From contig OZ244857.1 of assembly GCA_965220935.1 (NCBI GenBank), positions 3,038,001-3,102,000 of the forward strand: a DNA stretch of 64,000 bases, written 5' to 3'. This DNA comes from Bin80 sp965220935. Its GTDB lineage: Bacteria > Bacteroidota > Rhodothermia > Rhodothermales > Bin80. The notes under the pieces were generated by a model. That model was not told where the DNA came from. It did not search any database and saw only the letters and a list, made by a program, of their open reading frames with translations. Made by a program: the position numbers and the translations under genes. Of the stretch, positions 10,169-19,440 are shown piece after piece (positions within the stretch are counted from its first letter, which is position 1; each line of letters starts with the position of its first letter).

Positions 10169-10299
10169 TGGCTCAGGTGCAAAAGTGTATCACAACTGCG
10201 ATTGAACGCTCAAATCATCCAAAATGACCGTAGAGATGCATTGATCCATAATATTCATGACGGAGCGATTTGATCTGAGAATTGATCATTTCTCATGTT

Positions 10300-10660
10300 A
10301 ACCCTTTAAACCTAAGGTTCTATCGTAATCTTTGTGGATGCAGGTCTAACCCACCGCAGAAGAAGAGAATGGCAATACTGCAAGTTGGCAAATTTTCTTA
10401 ACCTCTTGCAATGATCTTGAATTGTTCCATTCATGAGCTTGACCATGGCATTAGACTGCGGATGACAAAGCGGTTATACACGCCATTAAAATGTTCTCTG
10501 AACATTGTGGCCACCTTGATCATACCTAATACACGCTTAATCCAGGGGTCTAAATTCTTTTCTGCCTCCGCATAGGGTTGACAATTAAAGATGGCTTTGA
10601 AATCTTCATCTAATCGCCAGAAAACACTGAACTTCTACGTTGACTTTTTGGGCCATTTTT
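10300..10660 (-). pseudogene. Relic of an ISL3-type transposase, C-terminal part
   Basis: Reading the reverse strand, an interrupted frame gives DEDFKAIFNCQPYAEAEKNL, DPWIKRVLGM, EHFNGVYNRF, then after a frame change SNAMVKLMNGTIQDHCKRL and LRKFANLQY. This matches the C-terminal layout of DDE_Tnp_ISL3 transposases (the hydrophobic W...I..Y segment followed by TNA..EG.N..IK...R). Stops and frame shifts show it is dead. Two related tails lie near 12.8 kb and 19.3 kb. The 10169-10300 stretch holds nothing else I can identify. Confidence 0.5.
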
Positions 10661-10732
10661 AAGATCTGAGAATTGGTTGATAGCATTTATTTACACTTGG
10701 AAGAAAGCAAGGATACCACTGATCTGAAATAG

Positions 10733-10858
10733 GAGCTTGACTTCCTTGTTTATGAACTTTACGATTTGGGGTCAGGAGAGATTTCTTTCTTGGAAGCTTG
10801 TATTAATCGAACTCAATATAGCGTACGCGCCAACTTGCTATTTCCCTCAACTTCTTGA
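10733..10858 (+). pseudogene. Relic of an Eco57I/TaqI-like methyltransferase C-terminus
   Basis: A short open stretch encodes ELDFLVYELYDLGSGEISFL, closely like the 'D.LVYELYGLTEEEI' element near the end of Eco57I-type methyltransferase-endonucleases. No upstream methyltransferase body is visible, and an in-frame TAG precedes it at 10730. It converges on, and slightly overlaps, the 3' end of the SfiI-like nuclease relic. A fragment left by an old rearrangement is the simplest view. Confidence 0.35.
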
Positions 10859-11459
10859 AGTTTAGTCGCACCCTAAAATTCTCAGCACGTTTTGGAGAAT
10901 GCCTACCAGATCCCCAAATAGTCACATCTGGTGAGGGGTTGTAGCCTCCTGCAATTCCCCATTCGCAATACAAGAAGCAATGATTTTTCTTAAATCATAT
11001 CCGCCTCGGGCCTGTCTTGATATACATACTTAGCGATAATTGTGACGACTATTAATTCGAGGTTATTTCTAGTCATTGTGCATAATAACTTCCCCTGCTC
11101 ATCAACCATTTGCCTTTATGAACACAATATCTTACGCGCATTGACGTTTGGGACATTTGAATTGTAGCAGAAGTATTTCCCTTTTCGGCTTTAGCATCAA
11201 GCATTAATGCCACGGGCTGTGGATGGGGAAGAAAAACATAAATTGTCTTCTTGTAGTCCACTTTCCCATAGAGCCGTTCCCGTATGCCAGACAACCCCAT
11301 CTCTTCAATAGCCTCACGCATGACATCCTGAGCAATATCACTCGGTAAATCTTGCTCTTCACGAAAGATCATAACGGATTCTTGGAGATAATTTGTTATG
11401 GCCTGCACGACTATTTCAAATGTCGTGCGTTCTATGATCTCCAATTCATCAAGCGTCAT
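10803..11459 (-). pseudogene. SfiI-like type II restriction endonuclease, frameshifted
   Basis: From ATG 11459, which overlaps the end of the methyltransferase gene by 11 bp, an open frame of 128 codons (to 11073) encodes the N-terminal half: LDELEIIERTTFEIVVQAI, GKVDYKKTIYVFLPHPQPVA, and the catalytic-type LMLDAKAEKGN (PD-D/ExK fold, D...DAK). This resembles SfiI as I recall it. After the stop, two other reverse frames continue the homology, ending with YNPSPDVTIWGSGRHSPKRA and FRVRLNFKKLREIASWRVRY up to a stop at 10803. The full length would be close to SfiI, but at least two frame changes break it, so it is probably inactive. Confidence 0.7.
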
Positions 11460-12447
11460 CAGTTCGGAGTCTTGCCATTTCAACGTATTCAGGGATCCTA
11501 TCAATACCAAGCCATTTACGTCCCATTTTCTTGGCGACACATGTCGTTGTACCACTGCCAACAAAAGGATCAAGTACAAGCCCACCCCTTGGGGAAAATA
11601 ATTTGATGACTCTCCGTGCTAATTCTTCTGGAAACTCTGCCTCATGTCGTCCATTTTTTCGTACAGAACGTATGTGCCAAACCCCTCTGGATCCCCAATC
11701 TGCCCATTCCTGTTTTTCCAAACGTGCCCTATCGTATTGGACAACACCTGGATGCCAAAAAATGTAGATATGCTCAAACTCGTCAACAGCACGGTAGCTA
11801 TTAGAATGCCATTGACTATTTTGCCATGTAGGATCTTTGTGCCAAATTCGTTGATCATAGAGATACAATCCTGACATTTCAGCCCAATCAACAACCATGC
11901 ATCCAGTAAGCTTTACCTTTGTTGATGAACATTGTTTGCCTCCACGAACATTGTTACCTTCTAGCCTGCGCTGAACGGTCTGCTCGCTACAACCCAATAA
12001 CTCGGCCAACTGATACCGATTGGCATCTGGATATTGTAGACGCATGGAAAGCACTTTTTCAATCGTGACGCGATTCCTCTTGCCCCTCACATTTTCGGCT
12101 TGAAAACGCGGCATATCAGGATCGGAAAAACAGAGAATATCACCGATATTTACAGCCAGAAACCCTCCAGGTTTTAACACCCGTGCATGCTCATCAATGA
12201 CAGATCTGATCAGAGATTGCCAATCCTTAAACTCAAGGTTACGTTCGTATGATTTCCCCACGAAGTAGGGTGGAGACCAAAGTGATAAGTCCACCGACTT
12301 TGCGGGGATCGTTTTCATAATCTTTCGCGAATCGCCCAGCAAAATTTTTTTTCCATTGAGCCTCTTGTGCTTAGTGATGGACATTCTATCACGGACTGCT
12401 GTTTGCTCAAGCGAGATACGAGCCTGTTCAATCCGAGGTATTTTCAT
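11449..12447 (-). CDS. DNA methyltransferase (probably N4-cytosine, SfiI-type partner)
   Basis: 332 residues. Motif IV is SLWSPPYFVGKSYE (about residues 56-69) and the SAM-binding motif LVLDPFVGSGTTT comes near the C-terminus (about 288-300), a beta-class order. An SPPY motif usually goes with N4-cytosine methylation. Inserted between them is a helix-turn-helix-like stretch (YQLAELLGCSEQTVQRRLEG, about residues 145-164) not usual in this class. The downstream frame is a broken SfiI-like nuclease, so this is probably now a solitary methyltransferase. SfiI methylates GGCCNNNNNGGCC; sharing that specificity is inference. Confidence 0.85.
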   Translation of the reverse strand: MKIPRIEQARISLEQTAVRDRMSITKHKRLNGKKILLGDSRKIMKTIPAKSVDLSLWSPPYFVGKSYERNLEFKDWQSLIRSVIDEHARVLKPGGFLAVNIGDILCFSDPDMPRFQAENVRGKRNRVTIEKVLSMRLQYPDANRYQLAELLGCSEQTVQRRLEGNNVRGGKQCSSTKVKLTGCMVVDWAEMSGLYLYDQRIWHKDPTWQNSQWHSNSYRAVDEFEHIYIFWHPGVVQYDRARLEKQEWADWGSRGVWHIRSVRKNGRHEAEFPEELARRVIKLFSPRGGLVLDPFVGSGTTTCVAKKMGRKWLGIDRIPEYVEMARLRTDDA

Positions 12448-12689
12448 AGAATCTAGTTCAGCTTAGCATTAAGCCAAATGGATCCTATCTCTCTATTAAA
12501 TAATCTTTTTTTGATTGGCTTTATCCGATCAATTCTACTCATGTAGGGATCTGCGATTAATTTACAGACTTGGTTCTGTAAGTGCCTATCAATCAGCATT
12601 TGATGGTAGGTGCGTAGAAGCATGCTTCAAAAATAGCCAAAATGATTCCATTCCAGTGATATGCCCCTGATAGTGGAATGCTACAAATA

Positions 12690-12910
12690 TACGACAACAA
12701 TGAACATCCTGTTCTGGAGAAATGAACGATTAATATCAACTTGCATCCATGAATTTTTGATTAGTTCAATGACGAATCGTGTGGGTAGAGGTCCAGACCA
12801 TCAGAAAAAAAGAGGATCGCAACTCTGAAATTTTCAATCCCAATCGTTTTGATCTCTTTGATCATTTACATTGGACTGTGGATCATATATGCGTTGTAGA
12901 CTTGAACCAT
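12690..12910 (-). pseudogene. Second ISL3-type transposase tail relic
   Basis: On the reverse strand, broken frames give ETFMVQVYNAYMIHSPM, then IKEIKTIGIENFRVAILFF, like the last part of the relic at 10.3-10.66 kb and the one at 19.3 kb. Stops interrupt it. The rest of 12448-13231 (about 780 bp) is AT-rich with no gene that I can support; it separates the methyltransferase from the glycosidase. Confidence 0.4.
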
Positions 12911-13231
12911 AAACGTCTCTACTGGATTTAGGCCTCACATCTATTCCCATATCAGTCATAGACCAGTAAAAATCTTAATTAGCGAGTGAGGCAACAAGGG
13001 TTCTAAGAATATACAGTGCATGACAAAGTAATCCTATGAAACCAAGATTATCAATTCCATACAAATCGTGGTAGAACCATCACTAATTCAGCTACATGAA
13101 AAAGGACGATGAATCAATCACAACCGCTACCCGCTTCATCATAGAAATCTGTGACCTGCCACTTAAATCAAGTCAAATAATGGTGAGGTAGTACTACATG
13201 CGATACTCTTTCAAGAGGAATGTGCCGGAGA

Positions 13232-15877
13232 TTAATTACCTGCGACCACCAGAGAGCGCGTGTAGGTATGTGGTTGTTGTGATCCATCTAGTTGAAGTCG
13301 AAGCACATAAACACCTGGAGCGAGATCTGGTGTTAATGCTAACTCGTGAAGCCCCGCACTGTAAGATGCCTCTGGAGCCGCATATACCTGTCGTCCCAGA
13401 ACATCATAGAGCATCACAGATACCGTGACAGGCTCCACGGCAGAAAATGAAATGTTTACAGTCTCAACAAATGGATTGGGATAGGTGGAAAGAAGTGCAG
13501 ATTCAATGATGGTTGGGTCATTATCTACATTGACTGGCGACGCTTTTTTGAATGTCATTCGATTGATATTGACCTCTCTGTCCGTAAAGGTCATGCGTAG
13601 CACTTTTTCAGTACCGGCGGTCAACATAGGCGTTTGAATCTGCCGGGTCACCCAATTCTGCCATCCGCCGGTGTTACCGACTTCAGCCTCTCCTAAGCTC
13701 TGATCGTCAATCTTGAATCGTACATCTGGACCTTCACGCTGTCCGCCGGTCGCACTTGCCCCACGTATATCAATCGTGTAATACCCATCCTCTAAGATAT
13801 CTAGTGTGTATTCTATCCATTCAAACCGCTCGGTCCATCCAACATTGTATTCAAAGCCTTCTAGGCCCGTGGAGGGTTGAATATCTACTCCATCATTACG
13901 ATAAGACCTGCCGCTGTTACCGCCACCTGGTGAACCGGTCACTGCCCAGTGATCAGAATCGTTGTATGCGATGTTTTGATTACCCAGATCATAGTCGGCT
14001 GCATTGATGATGCCAGGAATTGTATGCTGCTTGAATGGCTTTTTCTTTGTCCCAAACTCTGGGTCAAAGATTGACGCAAGCAGGCCGCGATTGACATGAG
14101 AGGAATCCAATTCCAAATTATTGGCCATCGCTAGCAATGCCGATGTAGCGGCCGCAACCGACGGCCGTGGACCTTCATTACGCCAGTATTGAATTACTTC
14201 TTCATAACCTGGGGCAAATGGGGAACTTAATGGACTCGTGGTCGTCTCAATTTTTTTATGCGTCCACCAATTAATTCCAATGTTATGCTCATCGGCTAAT
14301 TTTGTCAATGCATAAAACCATGAATTGGAGTTCTCCCCCGTCTCGCCCAAATAGAGTGGCACTTTATCCTCAGATCTAAGCGTGAGTAGATAGTTGATTG
14401 CCCCTTGATCAGCCCCCTTCCAGTAGTGGTGAAATGTATAAACAATATTGTCTTTACTTTTTGGGATTGCCCTGAGATGCTCATCAAATGAAGTCGCCCA
14501 AAAATTGCCCTCAATAAAGAACAAATGATGTGGAGAGATGGGCTGGACAGCATTAATGATCTGAGCATAGAGCTTCGCTAAATCTGATGCGATTTCATCT
14601 GGCACTACAGGTTCATTAATGAGGTCATATCCAATGATGGTCGGATCATCGTTGTAACGCCGGGCGATTTCGCGCCAAATCTTGATGGTCTGTGGCCAGT
14701 ACTTTTCAGGTTCTGTCCAGAGTCGAGCCTCTCCATCGCTGTCCGCAATTCCTCCTTTGCTCTGTGCTCCTGGGGCAGCATGCATGTCCAGAAGAACCGT
14801 CAACTCATACATTCTACACCAGTCTAAAAATGTATCAAGTAATTGAAAGCCTTCCTCATCCCAGGTATCCATTTCTGGGTTATAGAATAGTCGGTAATGA
14901 AAGGGGAGGCGAATGTGATCAAATCCCCATTCCTTGATTGCAGCGATATCTTTCTGTTGCACAAACTTTTCCCTGAACACTTTGAAAAATTGATCTGTAT
15001 TGATTTCGCCAATCAGGTCAATCATTTGATTTCGAATTCCAGTAGGGCCGTCGGTTTCTCCTTCTGGAACTGAAATATGAAGCATGTATCCTTCGGGGAG
15101 TAGCCATCCACCAAGTCCAATCCCCTTGAGTGCGACTGGATTTCCAGTTGGGTCAACAATTTCCGTTTCTTGGACAGCAAAGAAATTATCCGCAGGAAGG
15201 TCCACTGATTTCAATTCAAATCGAAACGTCCCCACCGATTTGAGAGTGCCATTAACCAAAAACGGAGGTTCGTTGATCCGTCGGATGTGTTCCCTGGGGA
15301 CAGTGGCATCATTGGCAGAGGTATAGTCAGTGCCGCTATCAGTACCGGCATCATACACAAACAGTTCTACTTCAAGCGAGTCAATCCAGTTATTGTGCTC
15401 ATCCAATAAACTCATATCACGAACTCCCACAAACCAGTCTGGACTGGGTGCAATCATTGATGTCACTGTGACAAGATTCCATGGGGGACGAATTGTAAAT
15501 TCTGTCCGCGCTAATCCTGGAGAGGTGCCAATGCCGCGTCCATCAATCACTTGGTCGGCATTGGATGCATCTTTGGCGCGCATAATCTCACTACGGAGGG
15601 GCCCCTTACTTCCTAGTTCAGCCATTGATTTAATCCCATCACTTGCAGTTTCACCAGGGGCCCAAATTTTAACTTGATCATTATGGGTGCCTCCAATCAT
15701 CCCAGAGAAATGGGGATTTGAGGGAAACCCATCAGGGTGTGTTTCCGCACTCCACGTCGTAGTGAATGTGAGTTGATAGGTGGCAGTGCCCTGCGCCATC
15801 ACCTGTGAAAGGGGCAATAGATTTGCTAAAGTGCACCAGCCCAAATATTTCAGAAGAGATGACAACATATTCATCAA
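13232..15877 (-). CDS. Secreted Spondin_N-GH5-CBM glycosidase with type IX sorting domain
   Basis: 881 residues. Signal peptide to about residue 29; a Spondin_N-like domain (about 30-220: TYQLTFTTTWSAETHPDGFP, PHFSGMIGGTHN, WFVGVRDMSL); a glycoside hydrolase family 5 barrel (about 240-590) with acid/base Glu 422 in YDLINEP and nucleophile Glu 512 in YLGETGEN; a CBM6/35-like beta domain (about 640-790); and a type IX sorting domain (YPNPFVETVNISF, LGRQVY, GVYVLRL). The product should be exported by T9SS and cleave a beta-glucan or beta-mannan; the exact substrate cannot be told. It stands alone between mobile-element debris. The Spondin_N fusion is unusual. Confidence 0.88.
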   Translation of the reverse strand: MMNMLSSLLKYLGWCTLANLLPLSQVMAQGTATYQLTFTTTWSAETHPDGFPSNPHFSGMIGGTHNDQVKIWAPGETASDGIKSMAELGSKGPLRSEIMRAKDASNADQVIDGRGIGTSPGLARTEFTIRPPWNLVTVTSMIAPSPDWFVGVRDMSLLDEHNNWIDSLEVELFVYDAGTDSGTDYTSANDATVPREHIRRINEPPFLVNGTLKSVGTFRFELKSVDLPADNFFAVQETEIVDPTGNPVALKGIGLGGWLLPEGYMLHISVPEGETDGPTGIRNQMIDLIGEINTDQFFKVFREKFVQQKDIAAIKEWGFDHIRLPFHYRLFYNPEMDTWDEEGFQLLDTFLDWCRMYELTVLLDMHAAPGAQSKGGIADSDGEARLWTEPEKYWPQTIKIWREIARRYNDDPTIIGYDLINEPVVPDEIASDLAKLYAQIINAVQPISPHHLFFIEGNFWATSFDEHLRAIPKSKDNIVYTFHHYWKGADQGAINYLLTLRSEDKVPLYLGETGENSNSWFYALTKLADEHNIGINWWTHKKIETTTSPLSSPFAPGYEEVIQYWRNEGPRPSVAAATSALLAMANNLELDSSHVNRGLLASIFDPEFGTKKKPFKQHTIPGIINAADYDLGNQNIAYNDSDHWAVTGSPGGGNSGRSYRNDGVDIQPSTGLEGFEYNVGWTERFEWIEYTLDILEDGYYTIDIRGASATGGQREGPDVRFKIDDQSLGEAEVGNTGGWQNWVTRQIQTPMLTAGTEKVLRMTFTDREVNINRMTFKKASPVNVDNDPTIIESALLSTYPNPFVETVNISFSAVEPVTVSVMLYDVLGRQVYAAPEASYSAGLHELALTPDLAPGVYVLRLQLDGSQQPHTYTRSLVVAGN

Positions 15878-16125
15878 ACAAATTCAATGTACTACAAATA
15901 TAACGATTTTTACGTTTTGACTGTATCAAAATCTCAAGTGAGAAAAAATCTGAAACAAGCATTAGCAAATAAAAATCACATGGTTGAAATTCTTACCTCA
16001 ATACGAATATTTGTAACAAATTATACAGATCATTCTGTCAAGCATCTATACCCCGCGCAGATTAAATTTTCAATCAGTATGCGTCTAAGACTGATCGCAC
16101 ATAATTCCCTAAAATAAACTATAGT

Positions 16126-17864
16126 TAGTGCCTGACAAAAAACCCCTACTTTGGGGTGTCACAATTTTTTGCGGGGCTTAATATACGAATTTTTTATTAA
16201 CTGCTAGGCAGACTCACCGATTTTAGTCGCGAAATTTTTGATCTGTTTCACCGATCTGTACACCTCACCTATATTTGATCCAAATTCAGTGTATAGGCCA
16301 CCGATTTTGCCTAAAATCTCTGCCGCACGGACGCACCTTTCCCACCTCCAATGGTGGAGTAATTTTTTTGTGACTCAGACTTTTACGCCGCTTGGCGAAA
16401 CGACTCTCGGTGTCGGGCCATTAACACCTTCCCGATTCTGCACAAATTCGTGGCGACCACACTTGCACCGATGCTTCGCGCAAACCCCGCCTTACCTCCT
16501 TTGGTGCGAATACGCGCACCACCATGCTGAAGTTGATACAGGACTCAATCTGCGCATGCTGCCGACGTTTTCGCGCTCTATCTTGTTCTTATAGCCCTTT
16601 TTGGGAAGAATGACCTCTATACCCATAGCGCTTAATGCCTCAAAATTCTGAGGCGATCAAAACTCATGGATCCAAGGTTTTTAAACTCTGTCCTATACAT
16701 TGGTGGCGATCTCAATGGTCATATCTACATCTGATTGCGTCCATATGATCTCCCATCCCAGAATCAAACCATGTTGACACTCGCGACAGGAACCCCCAAT
16801 TCTACCTGATTGGGCATGGCCTTCCCCTTGATAATCCAACGCGTATGCTCGGCGATAATAACTTCTCTACATTGGGAATCTTTTCTCCCTCTATCACATG
16901 AACCAAATCTACCAACCGATTGAACTGCTCAATCGCCTTTTCTAATGGCGCAATCCGACTTGAACTTCAGTCTACACTTCTGAATCCGATAGTAACAAAT
17001 CAAGGCTAAGACCAGCTCTGGATTCGTCTCACGCTTTTTGGTGGTGTTGATCTCCAAATAGGCATTGTTAATCGTTATGATCAAATGCTTTAACTGACGC
17101 CAGTGTCGTACGCCCCCAAATTAAAGATCTTCCAGGCCCAATCTGCATAGCCAGGATGATCGAATCACGTAACAACCGAACATCATGACGAATCCGTCCG
17201 CGAGCATCGGACGCAACCCCAAAGACCTCTAACCCATCATCCGATTGAGATCCGCCCAAACCTCTTCTGTGATCAAACTCACATTAGTAACGATCGTCTC
17301 CATACGATACAAAGACTCACGGTTGAATTCAGTGGCATCATGTTGTAACAAGATGCGGATATCGCTGTGTTTATTGGCCAGTTCTGTCAAAGTCGCAATC
17401 CAATCCGTACTTCAATACCGCGAGTACGAAGATGCGCCAGTCATTTAGCCCAGGTCGCCCCACGCTCTGATCCGTGCCCTCTCCAATTACCTTCTGGAGG
17501 TAGGTTACAATCTGATCCCGAAGATCACAATTCATCCAGATGGACTGCAATGCTAAGATCATTCGGGGAATATCGTCTCTGGAATTAGGATCTACGAAAA
17601 GATCCTCAATTGCGTTCATCCCCAGTATCGGGGCAAAATTAATTTGTGTTCGGATTGTTAAATGATGGTGAAGATTTTTTGAATCCTGTGGATAGTCTGC
17701 CCACAAACCCTTACTTTACCGATGATATCACCCAATCAAAAGAAAGTTTCGAATTTTGGACCCCATCAAACAGACACTACGACGCCAAATACCATAAAAA
17801 TATGAACGTTCAATCCCTAATATTTTCCAAATTCTGCCGTGTCTATGTTTTTTAGCAGGCACTA
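16126..17864 (-). mobile_element. Decayed ISNCY-type insertion sequence (copy 1)
   Basis: Ends are marked by imperfect inverted repeats: TAGTGCCTGACAAAAAAC at the left and, read inward on the other strand, TAGTGCCTGCTAAAAAAC at the right (ending at 17864). The left end also holds a hairpin (ACCCC-TACTTT-GGGGT). The interior encodes, on the reverse strand, a broken transposase like that of the copy at 57.2-60.25 kb, whose left end carries the same TAGTGCCTGACAA. No target duplication is clear. The nearby AAA ATPase starts 80 bp beyond the right end. Confidence 0.65.
16380..17670 (-). pseudogene. ISNCY-type transposase, multiply broken (copy 1)
   Basis: Reverse-strand fragments in order: GMNAIEDLFVDP, PRMILALQSIWMNCDLRDQI, DWRIFVLAVLKYGLDCDFDR, then GLEVFGVASDARGRIRHDVR with LLRDSIILAMQI, LVLALICYYRIQKC, NQVELGVPV, and a C-terminal stretch SPQNFEALSAMGIEVILPKK. 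These follow the layout of ISNCY/IS1202-type DDE transposases. At least four stops or frame changes. Unlike copy 2 it keeps the C-terminal part and lacks the nested insertion, although several dozen bases are missing after YYRIQKC. Confidence 0.6.
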
Positions 17865-17943
17865 GATACGATTGATCTATAGAATTCGGAACCATTGAAG
17901 CCTGAATTGTGTCCAATGATCTAAAGGACAATATGTTCTCGTC

Positions 17944-19116
17944 ATGACTGATGCCTCTCAAGTACCTGATTATGTTGCTGACCGTGGACCTGCCAGATAT
18001 TTTCACGGGCGAAAACATATTATAGGTAATTTTGACAAACTTATTGATAACTCCTTGAAAATAAAACAGGGGACAACCTTTTTGATCCAGGGGGCTCCTG
18101 GTGCGGGCAAAACGGCGTTATTGGAGGAAATGGCCTTAGATGCTATGGAAAAACGTTGGGATGTCATTGAGATTGATTTGGATGACTTGTACAATCCCAT
18201 CCATATGGCACAAACTCTTGGTAAATCCTACGTCGCTCGCAAACAGAAAGCCACGAAAGTAGATTCCACAGTGTTATCAAGAGAGCACATCAAAGAAGTT
18301 GCGGGAGATTCAAGCGTGTTCCAGATACTTGAAAAGATCAACCCCAGACGGGGTTTGATTTTAATTCTTGACGAGTCTCAACGTGTGGCCTATTTCTCCG
18401 ACGTCCCAGACAAGAAAATTCACGCGACAACGACCTTGAATAAGATCCATAATGGAAAACTCACCCATCCTATCATTCTTCTGGCGGCGGGGCTGGGGCA
18501 GACAGAAGAGGCCTTCCGCTTGCTAGGAATTTCTAGATTCAAGGGAGGATGCTTTGTAGAGTTGGGAGCATTGGATAAAAAGTCTGAGCATGCGGTCATT
18601 CAGGACTGGCTTGTCAAAGATGGAGGTGCCAAGGGAAATCCTCAGGAGTGGGTTGATGCCATTGCCCAAAAAACACATGGATGGCCTCAGCATATTATCG
18701 CCTATGGAGACGCCGCTGCCAAACAGATCCAGAATGACCAAGGATCAATGACCCCAGAGGGGTTGGATGTCGTGTGCAAACTGGGGGCAGCGAGACGGGA
18801 TGCATATTACAAACAACGTGTAAAAGGAATCAGCGGAATAGAGCGTTCAGGTTTGGCAAAAATGATCCAAAATGTTGCATCTGAAAGAGGGCTTTACAGG
18901 GAAGAGATTGAAGAGTTTTTATCGCGAGAGTATAACGACCCCGACAAAGCGAAGGGTTTGTTCAAGAAAGCAGTGGAGCGCGGAATTCTGCACAGTCAAG
19001 ATGAACTCTACAGCATCCCGATTCCATCTATGCGTACATGGCTGATTTCGAATTATTTCCGTGAGCAAATAAACCATCCACCATCACATGAGCGGAGTTC
19101 CGAAATTGGATCATGA
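17944..19116 (+). CDS. AAA-type ATPase with C-terminal winged-helix-like region
   Basis: 390 residues, cytosolic. Walker A is GAPGAGKT at residues 50-57; Walker B is GLILILDESQ at about 140-149. The remainder (HGWPQHIIAYGDAAAKQ, then a helical C-terminus of about 120 residues) resembles the lid and winged-helix region of single-gene ATPases of the archaeal-ATPase/ORC-like type. No partner gene is adjacent: a dead ISNCY element lies upstream and an ISL3 relic downstream, so it may be mobile-element-associated or an orphan of a defence or partition module. Start at ATG 17944; function unknown. Confidence 0.7.
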   Translation: MTDASQVPDYVADRGPARYFHGRKHIIGNFDKLIDNSLKIKQGTTFLIQGAPGAGKTALLEEMALDAMEKRWDVIEIDLDDLYNPIHMAQTLGKSYVARKQKATKVDSTVLSREHIKEVAGDSSVFQILEKINPRRGLILILDESQRVAYFSDVPDKKIHATTTLNKIHNGKLTHPIILLAAGLGQTEEAFRLLGISRFKGGCFVELGALDKKSEHAVIQDWLVKDGGAKGNPQEWVDAIAQKTHGWPQHIIAYGDAAAKQIQNDQGSMTPEGLDVVCKLGAARRDAYYKQRVKGISGIERSGLAKMIQNVASERGLYREEIEEFLSREYNDPDKAKGLFKKAVERGILHSQDELYSIPIPSMRTWLISNYFREQINHPPSHERSSEIGS

Positions 19117-19284
19117 GAACGCTGACAATCTGCTTTTCATGATCCTCAGAGGTGTAAAAACTCTCACAAGTCAACGATCGCTTAAAAAGGTACTCCCCCC
19201 CAATCCTTCATTTTTGCTAAAATGCGTCTGATTTATGTATAACTCCTCTATGGCGATTTGTGATTGCGTTTAGCGGTTTATGGC

Positions 19285-19400
19285 TTGCATGTACATGCGC
19301 CTGAAAAATTTCATACATTTTCGCATTGCCATTCTCTTCTTCTGCGGCGGGTTGCCTGCATCCACAAAAACCACGATAGACCTTAAGATAGGGTTAACTT
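19285..19400 (+). pseudogene. Third ISL3-type transposase tail relic
   Basis: The forward strand encodes MYMRLKNFIHFRIAILFFCG followed by GLPASTKTTIDL, the usual end of an ISL3-type transposase (R..N..NFR.RILF.CG). Only the last 40 or so residues remain recognisable. The rest of 19117-19440 holds no gene that I can support. Confidence 0.4.
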
Positions 19401-19440
19401 CTGCGATTGGGAATTGTCACGGTCTAACGCATGAAAACCC

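Noticed and set aside
16140..16157. Hairpin ACCCC-TACTTT-GGGGT followed by a T run, as a transcription terminator
   Set aside because: It lies in the end of the ISNCY element, 15-30 bp from its border, and no gene ends nearby in the right orientation; more likely part of the element's end.
16238..16594. 118-codon forward frame in ISNCY copy 1
   Set aside because: It is antisense to the transposase C-terminus, which matches a known family.
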